From the NCBI GenBank assembly GCA_038240875.1, contig JBBRGG010000170.1, forward strand, positions 1 through 7,898: DNA of 7,898 nt. The letters run 5' to 3'. Within the stretch, counting starts at the first letter, position 1, and each line of letters begins with the position of its first letter. Under the pieces are notes generated by a model. That model saw only the letters and a program-made list of their open reading frames with translations, ran no database searches and was not told where the DNA came from. The position numbers and the translations under genes were made by a program. Of this stretch, positions 1 through 6,265 are shown one piece after another. The stretch is from JBBRGG01 sp038240875. GTDB lineage: Bacteria; Planctomycetota; Phycisphaerae; Phycisphaerales; UBA1924.

Positions 1-210
1 ATCCTGACGGTACGGGCTGATTGGCATGGCTTAATGGAACAAGCCAAACCATCACACTTCAAAACGTATAAAGCCAGTAGACAAATAAACAAATTCCTCT
101 CTCAAAGAGAGTATGCACAAGACGACCCGGATTTCAAAACACGATACTATAAATCTAATCTAAGAAGTTTTGCGGTGACCACAGGACCACCCGAGTCGCG
201 CTCTTCTTAG
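1..210 (+). CDS. Possible C-terminal end of an unidentified gene (partial)
   Basis: Frame 1 of the plus strand is open from the first base to a TAG at 208-210, about 69 codons. The encoded stretch starts ILTVRADWHGLMEQ and has mixed, protein-like composition, with aromatic and charged residues and no low complexity. I do not recognise the family. The only internal ATG is at 34-36, so if this is real it is probably the tail of a gene that starts to the left of the window. The stop overlaps tail-to-tail with the TAA (207-209) of the convergent PLP enzyme gene. Bases 1-180 are AT-richer than the rest (about 42% G+C) and use AGA and AAA codons freely, unlike the neighbours, which would fit an acquired gene. 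The alternative is non-coding DNA that happens to lack stops; 69 codons is too short to decide. Confidence 0.4.
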   Translation: MLTVRADWHGLMEQAKPSHFKTYKASRQINKFLSQREYAQDDPDFKTRYYKSNLRSFAVTTGPPESRSS

Positions 211-2099
211 TTCATCAATTCCGCCGTGCTAGGCAAGCTGGCGATGTGCGTGTCGTGCACTGCGCGGTAGTGCTTCTTGTAAATCTCGTCGCACTGTTCC
301 GGCGTTGGAAACTTGTTGCTAAAGCCAGGCACATCCATATCCAGCGTCCCTTCGGCGGCCTTGATCAAGTGAACCATCAGCGTGCGAGGGTCTTCGGTGC
401 CTACCGCGACACGTACCGTCGTCGGCGAGATGCCCGCGTCTTTCAGTGCCTGCTCGGACATTTCGCTGTGGCTGGTGATCGCGGGGCAGAGGACGACCGT
501 ATTGGGCTGACCAAGTGAAACCTGATGCCCAAAGACCGGGTCGAGAGCGTCGAAGAAACGTTGAAAGGCGTTGCGCGATATCGCCGGGCGTGCGGTAGCG
601 GCTTTGCCGGTGATGCCACCTTTGCCCTCGAAATCGAAGGTAAAGAGGGGCGCGGGGAAGCCATTCTGCATAACGCGGGCGCGAATTTCGGCGTTCTCGT
701 TGCCGGGTGCGGCGTTGCTCTTGACGTTGATGTCGGGGTGGGCCTGAAGAAATTCGGCGAAAGCGAGCGTGTTGATGACTTTCTGGAGCATGCGCACTTC
801 GAGGGTGTGCATGCCGTTGATAACTTCGTAGGCTTTTTCGCTGTCGAGAAACGCGCCCTTGATGTAGTAGACGTTCCAGAAGAGAGTTTCGTCGTACGAG
901 TAAGTGCGTTTGGTGCCGTCGGGAGCGGTGCCTGGCATGCTGTCGTGCTTGCCCATGAACATGCGTTCGTTGCGGCCGATGACGACGCCAGCGGTGGTCG
1001 AGCCGTGGCCTGAAAGGTCTTTGGTGTAGGAGTGGATGATGAAGTCGGGGCGTTCGAGGAGGTCAGCTTTTTGAAGTGGGCGATGAAGAAAGGGCGTGCC
1101 CACGGTCGAATCACAGATGACGTTTAGGCCGCGTTTGTGCGCGGATTTGCAGATGCCCGGCACATCGAGGACGTAGCCATGCGGGTTGCAGGGGCTCTCG
1201 ATGTACACATAGACGTGGCGGCCCGCCTTGATGCGGTCGGCGTTTTCGGCTTCGACCTTAGCGAGGGCTTTCTCGAATGCTTCGACGGAGTAGCCATCGA
1301 AGAAATTAACGGAAACATCGAGGTTGGACTTTTTGCCGTACCAGTCATGCATGAGCTGGTAGGTGCCGCCGTAAACGTTGCGAGAAGTGAGGATGATGTC
1401 TTGATAGCCGATCAAGTGCGACAGGATGCCGTCGACGGCTGCCATACCGGAGTTAAAGTTCCACGCGAAGTATTCGTGGGAGTATGGCCCGGCTTCGATG
1501 TCAACGATGTGGTTGGCGAGGCTGACGTTGGTCGGGTTCAAGAGGCGGGAGTAGACCTCGAGAAGCATTTCCTTGCCTTCGAAGGCGTCGGCGACCCACT
1601 CGGCACATGCGTAGATATAAGTCGCAGTACGGGTGATGACGGGCTTGGCGCTGAAGATCGCCGTCACGTTGTCGAAGATTGGGTAGGGGCCTTTAGGGAG
1701 GCGCTGACTGGTGCTGGTGACGATGCTTTGGTAGGTGCCGCGGAAGCCATGTTGAAGCGTTTCGAGCATCTTGGCGAGCTGGTAACACAAGAACTTCTGG
1801 GCGGCGAACCGCTCCACGCGCTCGCGACGTGAAAGCCCGGCAAGCTCCGCCACGCCTTGCTCCCACAGACGACGCATGTCGGCGTGCCCATGATATAGAT
1901 GCTTGGCGAGATCACCTAAGGTCTTGCCATAATCGCTCGCGGGGTCGAGGCCGAAGTGCTTGAGCTGCTCATCGACAAGCCCATCGACATCGTGTGCGCC
2001 GGTGGACTTGCGGCGGGGCGAGATCTGCCTGGCAAGCTCGAACTCCGAAGCCGAGTCATGCGAATGTGGAATGGGCGTGTGCTTGGGTTGAATGCTCAT
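207..2099 (-). CDS. PLP-dependent trans-sulfuration enzyme (cystathionine gamma-synthase/beta-lyase family), extended form
   Basis: This is a 630-residue cytoplasmic enzyme of the Cys/Met metabolism PLP family, which acts on cysteine, homocysteine or methionine precursors. The fold-type I landmarks appear in order: YSRLLNPTN at 183-191 (Tyr and Arg normally hold the PLP phosphate of the partner subunit), SGMAA at 218-222, VYGGTY at 242-247 (a Tyr that stacks on PLP), ESPCNP at 301-306, CDST at 329-332 (Asp330 for the pyridine nitrogen), and SYTKDLSGHGST at 357-368 with Lys360 as the probable Schiff-base lysine. A C-terminal VRVAVGTEDP matches the family's substrate-carboxylate Arg segment. 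Usual members have about 380-430 residues; here about 150-180 helix-rich residues precede the core and the C-terminal half is longer. The exact reaction (MetB, MetC, MetY or MetZ type, or gamma-lyase) cannot be read from motifs. The start is the ATG at 2097-2099, with no clear Shine-Dalgarno. It lies 133 bp downstream of the HIT gene and may have its own promoter. Confidence 0.92.
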   Translation of the reverse strand: MSIQPKHTPIPHSHDSASEFELARQISPRRKSTGAHDVDGLVDEQLKHFGLDPASDYGKTLGDLAKHLYHGHADMRRLWEQGVAELAGLSRRERVERFAAQKFLCYQLAKMLETLQHGFRGTYQSIVTSTSQRLPKGPYPIFDNVTAIFSAKPVITRTATYIYACAEWVADAFEGKEMLLEVYSRLLNPTNVSLANHIVDIEAGPYSHEYFAWNFNSGMAAVDGILSHLIGYQDIILTSRNVYGGTYQLMHDWYGKKSNLDVSVNFFDGYSVEAFEKALAKVEAENADRIKAGRHVYVYIESPCNPHGYVLDVPGICKSAHKRGLNVICDSTVGTPFLHRPLQKADLLERPDFIIHSYTKDLSGHGSTTAGVVIGRNERMFMGKHDSMPGTAPDGTKRTYSYDETLFWNVYYIKGAFLDSEKAYEVINGMHTLEVRMLQKVINTLAFAEFLQAHPDINVKSNAAPGNENAEIRARVMQNGFPAPLFTFDFEGKGGITGKAATARPAISRNAFQRFFDALDPVFGHQVSLGQPNTVVLCPAITSHSEMSEQALKDAGISPTTVRVAVGTEDPRTLMVHLIKAAEGTLDMDVPGFSNKFPTPEQCDEIYKKHYRAVHDTHIASLPSTAELMN

Positions 2100-2232
2100 A
2101 GCGAAGGATAGGAGCCGGTGCGATCGCTCTCGAAGGCGTGGCGAACGAAATCATTGGTGTGAAATTGCTGCATCCAAATGGGCGGCGGTGTGTTTGGAGA
2201 GGAGATGGCGGCGTGGTTTACCGAGTATTCTA

Positions 2233-2730
2233 CTATTTATTCTCGGACAGGTTTGCTATCTCGCGCGCGATCTGGACGCGGACAATACTGCGAGTTTCTT
2301 CGGAAACATTGCCTATCTGCCGATCAGCGGGCCAAGCCCAGGGCAAGCTCTTTGGTTCTGGGTCGTCGGCGTGCCTAGGCACCACGTGCCAGTGCGTGTG
2401 CGTGACGATGTTGCCCAAGTTTGCGTAGTTGATCCGGGGCGGGACACGGCCCGCGCCTGAATCCAGGAATACCGCCCGAATTGCACGGCCAACCAGCGCC
2501 GCCTCAGCGAAAAATTCTACTTCGCTCGCGTGAGGCAAGTCCGCCGCGTGCTCGGCGTGCTCCTTCAAAACTAGCACGCACCAGCCTAGACAGCTTTGCC
2601 CCGCGTTCAAGATCACGATACTGTGCGCGAGCGTGGCGATGTGACCTAGATGCGCGCCTTGCGTGCTTTGATGTACGACTTCGCAGAGCGGGCAACTATC
2701 TCGTGGTTGCTGGTGAGTTTCTGATTTCAT
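2233..2730 (-). CDS. HIT-family nucleotide hydrolase/transferase
   Basis: This is a 165-residue HIT (histidine triad) protein. The signature HTHWHVVPRH at 111-120 is the family H-x-H-x-H-x-x motif; the middle histidine, His113, would be the nucleophile that is transiently nucleotidylated. It is preceded by INYANLGN (100-107), the usual Asn-containing segment. A CPLC pair at 13-16 near the N-terminus resembles the zinc-binding Cys pair seen in many HIT proteins. The family cleaves or transfers nucleoside phosphates (AMP-lysine, Ap4A, nucleoside phosphoramidates); the substrate here is not predictable. I prefer the ATG at 2728-2730; an in-frame TTG at 2746-2748 would add six residues, and neither has a clear Shine-Dalgarno. 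The gene starts 35 bp after the DUF4190/GspG-like gene on the same strand, so co-transcription is likely. The stop is TAG at 2233-2235. The length is normal to slightly long for the family. Confidence 0.9.
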   Translation of the reverse strand: MKSETHQQPRDSCPLCEVVHQSTQGAHLGHIATLAHSIVILNAGQSCLGWCVLVLKEHAEHAADLPHASEVEFFAEAALVGRAIRAVFLDSGAGRVPPRINYANLGNIVTHTHWHVVPRHADDPEPKSLPWAWPADRQIGNVSEETRSIVRVQIAREIANLSENK

Positions 2731-2765
2731 GCATGAGTGTATTTGCAACCTGTGTTCTAATTCGT

Positions 2766-3440
2766 CTAAAACGCCGGGCTGTTTGATACTTCTTCGATGG
2801 CTTCAGGCATGGTTTCTGGCGCGGCTTCCTCAACCATTGGTGCGGCGTCCTGCAACGGTGCTATTGGATATCGCTCGGGCAAGTCGCGTGGCAGGATCAC
2901 GCTACTGGACGAGTCTGCGGAATAGTTCCAGGCTTTATAAACGTCGTCATCATTCATCGCTATGCCATCAGCGCCCGCAGACCGAAGCGTGAACCCTGTC
3001 GCGTCGGGCTCATAGGCATAATCACGATTCCACGGATCGATAAGCATTGCAGGGTCGATGTTGGGGAGCATGCTGAGTGCCGATGGCTCCCTACCTGTGG
3101 ATTCGCGATAGGTCGCAACGCGCTGGGCAAGGCCCGCGAGAGCCAACTGTGCATGCGAAGATTGCTCGAGATCGGCTTGGTTCTTAAAGCCAGCGTTGAC
3201 CAGTGCCGCAGTGCCGATGCCTGTGATTGCGATCACGGAAATCATCAGGCTCCCGATCAGCCCGAGCACCACGCCAGCGAACGCGAAACCACGAGGTTTC
3301 TTGAATAAAGCGAGCGTAGAAAGCAGCAATCCAACCGGCGAAAGCAAGCCACACGTGGCGATCACGCCGACAAGGCTGACGATAAAGCCAGCAACGCCGA
3401 GAGAGTTTGTCTGCCTAACTGGTTGTACAAAGTTGTTCAT
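2766..3440 (-). CDS. DUF4190-like membrane protein with GspG pseudopilin-like domain
   Basis: This is a 224-residue membrane protein of unknown function with two recognisable parts. Residues about 13-82 form two strongly hydrophobic segments separated by a short KKPRG loop (47-51); the pattern of small residues and the RGFAFAGVVLG repeat-like segment resemble DUF4190. Residues about 105-170 resemble the C-terminal domain of type II secretion major pseudopilins (GspG): an N-terminal helix, then DPWNRDYAY (135-143), then SAGADGIAMNDDDVY (154-168), where GspG has DPWG-x-PY and a Gly-Ala-Asp-Gly/Asp-rich calcium-binding loop. The tail (190-224) is acidic and Pro-rich. There is no prepilin peptidase site, so it is unlikely to be a processed pilin. 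The chosen start is the ATG at 3438-3440, preceded by the purine-rich GGAAAGAGAAG; an upstream in-frame TTG (3468-3470) lies inside a palindrome and is less likely. It is probably the first gene of a run with the HIT gene. Confidence 0.82.
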   Translation of the reverse strand: MNNFVQPVRQTNSLGVAGFIVSLVGVIATCGLLSPVGLLLSTLALFKKPRGFAFAGVVLGLIGSLMISVIAITGIGTAALVNAGFKNQADLEQSSHAQLALAGLAQRVATYRESTGREPSALSMLPNIDPAMLIDPWNRDYAYEPDATGFTLRSAGADGIAMNDDDVYKAWNYSADSSSSVILPRDLPERYPIAPLQDAAPMVEEAAPETMPEAIEEVSNSPAF

Positions 3441-3457
3441 GATGGCTTCTCTTTCCG

Positions 3458-3469
3458 TGCACGCGTGCA
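3458..3469. promoter_or_regulatory. Perfect 12-bp palindrome, operator-like
   Basis: TGCACGCGTGCA is a perfect inverted repeat lying 18-29 bases upstream of the ATG of the DUF4190/GspG-like gene and just upstream of its purine-rich Shine-Dalgarno. The position suits a repressor site or a 5'-UTR structure. No regulator gene is nearby, and a GC-rich palindrome of this size can arise by chance. Confidence 0.3.
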
Positions 3470-3483
3470 AGAGGCTTACAACC

Positions 3484-3497
3484 CGAGCCTTGGCTCG
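3484..3497. repeat. Short inverted repeat (6-bp arms, TT spacer)
   Basis: CGAGCC-TT-GGCTCG lies 15 bp from the 12-bp palindrome, in the same 219-bp gap between the HEAT lipoprotein stop and the DUF4190/GspG-like gene. It could be a second operator half or part of a promoter-proximal structure. No convincing -35/-10 pair was found around it. Confidence 0.3.
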
Positions 3498-3523
3498 CGC
3501 ACGCCAATGTACACCGCAGCATC

Positions 3524-3542
3524 CATCTGTTATTCGCAGATG
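3524..3542 (-). terminator. Weak hairpin in the gap downstream of the HEAT lipoprotein gene
   Basis: The arms CATCTG (3524-3529) and CAGATG (3537-3542) flank a 7-base loop. The hairpin lies about 120 bases after the HEAT lipoprotein stop in its transcript direction. No T-run follows on the minus strand, so it is not a classic intrinsic terminator. It may be a regulatory element of the next gene or chance. Confidence 0.2.
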
Positions 3543-3659
3543 TGCCCGGACAATTTCACAGTTTGATGCGATTTTCTATCGACTACCAGCCAACCGGCGG
3601 CCTAATCCCGGCTAAGCGCCTTACCAAAATTGTTTGCATGTGCCCTCTATCAGCCGGCT

Positions 3660-4499
3660 TCACTCCAGCGGGTTCAACCCAGCAGGCGTAGCAGGTGGCT
3701 CATTGGGTGGCTGCGGCAGAAACGGCAAGTACTCGTACCAAAACTTGCCACGCTCAAACACTGGATACGTAAACGTTGACTGCGCCGCAAACAAATTGTT
3801 ATTGCCCGTGTACCAGGTCGTCCATGCCCGGCGAGACGTACCAAAGTCTTGCCCGGTCAACATCCTCAGCGACGCAACCGTGTTGCGGTTGACCGCGAGC
3901 GTCGGGTCGTCAAGATTCGCGATAAGTTGCTCGATCACGCGTGGCTCTGGGTAATGCGCCAACGCCAACGCCGCCTCGGCACGCACCGCCGAATTCACTT
4001 CCGTAGTCTCAGTCATCGCCTTGATAAGCGTGGGGATCGCGACCGGGTTGTGCACGCGTTGCAAGCCACGAGCCGCCTCGATTCGCACTAATTCTTCGCT
4101 ATCGGTGAGCCTATCCACGATCAAAGGCACATTCTCCGGCCCGCCATGGTTCGCCAAGCCGCGCACCGCTGCGAGCCTCACGCCAGCGTCTTCATCCGTG
4201 ACGTTCTTCTTGAAGAGCTGGACGTAAATCGGTTCGCTGGCAAAGGGCGCGTTCGCGAGCAACAGAGTGCCTTTGTAACGAAGCTCGGGATCAAACTCAT
4301 CCACCGACCACCGCGCCGCTTCTTCGGGCGAAGTCGGCCGCCAGATCGAAAGAATGCTTGTCGCGCCAGGCTTGGTGCTGAGCTTGGGCGTGTTGCAGCC
4401 AGTTACGCTCAGTATTGCAACTATCGCTGAAAGGGCCACACATGTTTGTAGCACTCGCCGTGCAGCAACGCCGTAAAGAGAGCGTCCATGCACGATCAC
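3660..4499 (-). CDS. HEAT-repeat lipoprotein
   Basis: This is a predicted envelope lipoprotein of 279 residues, numbered from the GTG at 4497-4499. The N-terminus has basic residues (Arg6, Arg14, Arg15), a hydrophobic stretch (VALSAIVAIL, 21-30) and a lipobox SVTGC with Cys35 as the acylation site; residue +2 is Asn. After a linker, HEAT-like helical repeats appear at about 107-131 (VRLAAVRGLANHGGPENVPL), 138-162 (VRIEAARGLQRVHNP), 172-196 (VRAEAALALAHYPEP) and part of a fourth from 202. The segment LTGQDFG...AWTTWY (214-230) is a pattern I associate with planctomycete HEAT lipoproteins. The C-terminus is Pro-rich. HEAT repeats usually bind proteins; the partner is unknown. The open frame extends upstream to 4772, but that would lack the signal peptide at the N-terminus and overlap the divergent gene. 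AGAGAGGAAAG precedes the GTG; a second GTG at 4491-4493 is also possible. Confidence 0.87.
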   Translation of the reverse strand: MIVHGRSLYGVAARRVLQTCVALSAIVAILSVTGCNTPKLSTKPGATSILSIWRPTSPEEAARWSVDEFDPELRYKGTLLLANAPFASEPIYVQLFKKNVTDEDAGVRLAAVRGLANHGGPENVPLIVDRLTDSEELVRIEAARGLQRVHNPVAIPTLIKAMTETTEVNSAVRAEAALALAHYPEPRVIEQLIANLDDPTLAVNRNTVASLRMLTGQDFGTSRRAWTTWYTGNNNLFAAQSTFTYPVFERGKFWYEYLPFLPQPPNEPPATPAGLNPLE

Positions 4500-4504
4500 C
4501 TTTC

Positions 4505-4525
4505 CTCTCTTTGTTGAAAGAAGAG
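4505..4525 (-). promoter_or_regulatory. Hairpin overlapping the ribosome binding site of the HEAT lipoprotein gene
   Basis: On the minus strand CTCTTCTTT and AAAGAGAG can pair through eight base pairs with one bulged base and a CAAC loop. The 3' arm contains most of the AGAGAGG that would serve as Shine-Dalgarno for the GTG at 4497-4499. If formed in the mRNA it would mask the ribosome site. The stem is A/U-rich, so it would be weak. Confidence 0.3.
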
Positions 4526-4590
4526 TGGAAACTGGATCGATCGCTTCACGCCCTGTAACGTCGGCTCGCCGCATAGCGAATGATAACCCG

Positions 4591-5991
4591 ATGAGCACCA
4601 CCACCACAACGTCTGCCGCAAATGCGTCAGCAATGACCCACAGCCGCACGGATAGCTCACATTTACATGGCCGTCGGCACCCTTCCAAGTCAATACGCGG
4701 CAGCATGCTTGCGACCCTGCTCGCCGCCCTCATCACGCCTTTGGCGGGCTGTGGTAGTTTGTCTAACAACAACTCGAGCGAAAGCCGAGGTGGGGGTTAT
4801 GCCAACGATTCCGCGCGAAATTCCGACCGCGACTCAACCCATGACTACGACCGCAATCACTCCGAAGGCGTTCGCAGAAGTACCGGCGGCGACGATGGCA
4901 AAGGTGGCCGCGACACTTCCAATTCCGACTCTTCTCAACGCTTCAATGGCGAGGGAATCCGCCCCGCCTCGGGCTCTTCCTCCTCCCAAGGCCAAGGCCG
5001 AAGCGGATCCTCATCAAGCAAAGGCGACCAGTCTGGTTCGTCAGGAAGCGACTCGAACTCGGGCCAAGGCCGAGGGAATGGCAGCAGGGGTGAGAGCGAA
5101 GGCACCAGCACCGGCAGCGGACGTGGCGGCAGGGGTTCCGGCGAGGGTGTCCGCCCTTCTGGTTCTTCCTCCAACACTCTCTCCTCAAATACCGCCGAAT
5201 CATCCGCTATCGCCGCGATTGCAATGAAAGCCTCCAACAGCTCTTATGCAGACACTGCTCTTACCGCTGCCACGCGCCGAACCGGCGCCAATCTCAGCAC
5301 ATCACCCATTTTAGCCGACGCTATCTACACCAAAGGCCCTTGGTCCAAAGCCTTCGCCGTCCGCAACGTCTCGGCGAAATCCACCTCCAATCCCAAAGCC
5401 TACGAACGCCGCACCGCTTCCGAGCCCGACGTCAATGGCACGTGGACCCTTTCCATCGAACGCAAAGACCGTCGCCGGGATAGTTGGACCCTCGAACGCA
5501 CGCTCACCCTTTCCCTCGCCATCACGCCCGCGATGCAGCAAGGAGCCGTGGGCCTGACTCAGATCGACGACGCCATCCGCGAAACCCGCACCATCTTTAG
5601 CCCCGCTCTGGTCCTAGTTCCCGCATCGCTCGTGGGTACGCATGAATCCAAGTCGGCAACCTCGCAAACCTTGCTACTAACGAATGGCAAAGCTGCATCT
5701 GCTGACAGCGCTGCAGAAACCGGTACCGCTATCGCTACCGCCCAAGAACTCGCAAATAACGACACTATTCGCCAAAATGCAGATCAAGGCTCACGCGATA
5801 TCGCACGTCAAGTCCGCATCACCATGAGCCTCGAGCAAGGCTCAGCTTCCGTCGTTCGCACCAGTAACCTGTTTCTCGGCGAGCATGGCTCCATCAAAGA
5901 ACACTGCGAACGCACCGTCCGCTATGGCTTCCTTCGCGTCGATCACGAAAACGAAGCCCTCGTACTCGTAGACGCCAATACGCTCGAATAA
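4591..5991 (+). CDS. Predicted lipoprotein with Ser/Gly-rich linker and unrecognised C-terminal domain
   Basis: This is a 466-residue predicted lipoprotein if started at the ATG 4591-4593. A basic stretch (HGRRHPSKSIRGS) precedes a hydrophobic segment (LATLLAALITPLAGC) ending in a lipobox with Cys54. Residues about 55-205 are low-complexity Ser/Gly/Asn/Asp/Arg, probably a disordered spacer, with three EG[VI]R motifs at 92-95, 121-124 and 185-188. From about 235 to the end the protein looks folded: VNGTWTLSIERK, TLERTLTLSLAITP and RQVRITMSLEQGSASV suggest beta strands, with one Cys near the C-terminus. I recognise no family. The start is uncertain: a GTG at 4525 and ATGs at 4633 and 4705 are in frame, and none has a good Shine-Dalgarno; 4705 would leave no basic n-region. 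It is divergent from the HEAT lipoprotein gene and may share a regulatory region with it. Confidence 0.78.
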   Translation: MSTTTTTSAANASAMTHSRTDSSHLHGRRHPSKSIRGSMLATLLAALITPLAGCGSLSNNNSSESRGGGYANDSARNSDRDSTHDYDRNHSEGVRRSTGGDDGKGGRDTSNSDSSQRFNGEGIRPASGSSSSQGQGRSGSSSSKGDQSGSSGSDSNSGQGRGNGSRGESEGTSTGSGRGGRGSGEGVRPSGSSSNTLSSNTAESSAIAAIAMKASNSSYADTALTAATRRTGANLSTSPILADAIYTKGPWSKAFAVRNVSAKSTSNPKAYERRTASEPDVNGTWTLSIERKDRRRDSWTLERTLTLSLAITPAMQQGAVGLTQIDDAIRETRTIFSPALVLVPASLVGTHESKSATSQTLLLTNGKAASADSAAETGTAIATAQELANNDTIRQNADQGSRDIARQVRITMSLEQGSASVVRTSNLFLGEHGSIKEHCERTVRYGFLRVDHENEALVLVDANTLE

Positions 5992-6008
5992 CGCTTGTGC
6001 TTAGCGCG

Positions 6009-6086
6009 CCTTTGCCTTGGGTCTTTGCCTTTTGCCTTTGCCTTGAGCCTTTGCCTTTTGCCTTTGCCTTGGGCCTTTGCCTTGGG
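6009..6086. repeat. 13-bp tandem repeat array
   Basis: After a half-unit CCTTTG (6009-6014), five 13-bp units follow at 6015, 6028, 6041, 6054 and 6067, then a 7-base remnant ending at 6086. The consensus is CCTTNNGCCTTTG. Units two and four are identical (CCTTTTGCCTTTG), while units one, three and five carry GG, GA and GG at the variable positions (unit one also has T for C), so the array also reads as a 26-bp higher-order repeat. The plus strand is almost purine-free apart from G. The array begins 18 bases after the lipoprotein stop, and 13 is not a multiple of three, so it is not a coding repeat. Confidence 0.85.
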
Positions 6087-6124
6087 TGGTCCATCGGTCC
6101 CCGCCGGTTATCTCTTGTCTTTCC

Positions 6125-6166
6125 GAACGCTGAATGTCGAGTGCCGAGTGTTTAATCCTGAATGCC
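6125..6166. repeat. Degenerate heptamer tandem array
   Basis: Six contiguous 7-base units with consensus GAATGCC start at 6125, 6132, 6139, 6146, 6153 and 6160. Mismatches to the consensus are 2, 1, 1, 3, 3 and 0, about 76% identity over 42 bases. The array lies 38 bases after the 13-bp array and directly before the A-run of the mscL terminator. Confidence 0.55.
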
Positions 6167-6167
6167 T

Positions 6168-6198
6168 AAAAAAACAACACACAGAGTCGCCTCTGCAT
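6168..6198 (-). terminator. Probable intrinsic terminator of mscL
   Basis: Read on the minus strand, ATGCAGAG and CTCTGTGT pair around a GCGA tetraloop (6179-6198): five Watson-Crick pairs next to the loop, then two G-U wobbles and an A-U pair. TG and a run of seven T follow (A-run at 6168-6174 on the plus strand). It lies 68 bases after the mscL stop, a sensible place for an intrinsic terminator. The stem is short and weak, so efficiency is uncertain. Confidence 0.5.
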
Positions 6199-6265
6199 GG
6201 TGCTTGAACGTAATCACTTTGCCTTATTTCGTTCTTAGCTTTTCGCTTTTCTCTAATCCTTCGCC

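Noticed and set aside
97..111. CTCTCT-CAA-AGAGAG hairpin
   Set aside because: There is no T-run after it, and it lies inside the open frame at 1-210; short and likely chance.
1137..1832. A 231-codon plus-strand open frame, with others at 246-518 and 525-1013
   Set aside because: They are antisense to the PLP enzyme gene, whose motifs are intact on the minus strand. Their translations show no family features and follow from its codon bias.
2120..2127. GCGATCGC, the cyanobacterial HIP1 octamer
   Set aside because: I noticed only this one copy in the window, so it is no sign of HIP1 enrichment.
4535..4542. GATCGATC palindrome between the divergent lipoprotein genes
   Set aside because: It is only eight bases and made of two overlapping GATC sites; not enough to call an operator.
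4500..4772. Upstream extension of the HEAT lipoprotein frame by 91 codons
   Set aside because: It would bury the signal peptide and lipobox inside the protein and overlap the divergent lipoprotein gene. The GTG at 4497-4499 with a purine-rich ribosome site explains the start.
4935..5237. Minus-strand open frame rich in Glu and Pro opposite the lipoprotein linker
   Set aside because: It is a shadow of the Ser/Gly-rich plus-strand coding; its low-complexity composition mirrors the linker codons.
5894..6207. Open frames on both strands across the tandem repeats
   Set aside because: Their translations are just repeat-derived strings, with no start signals, and the 13-bp period breaks frame.
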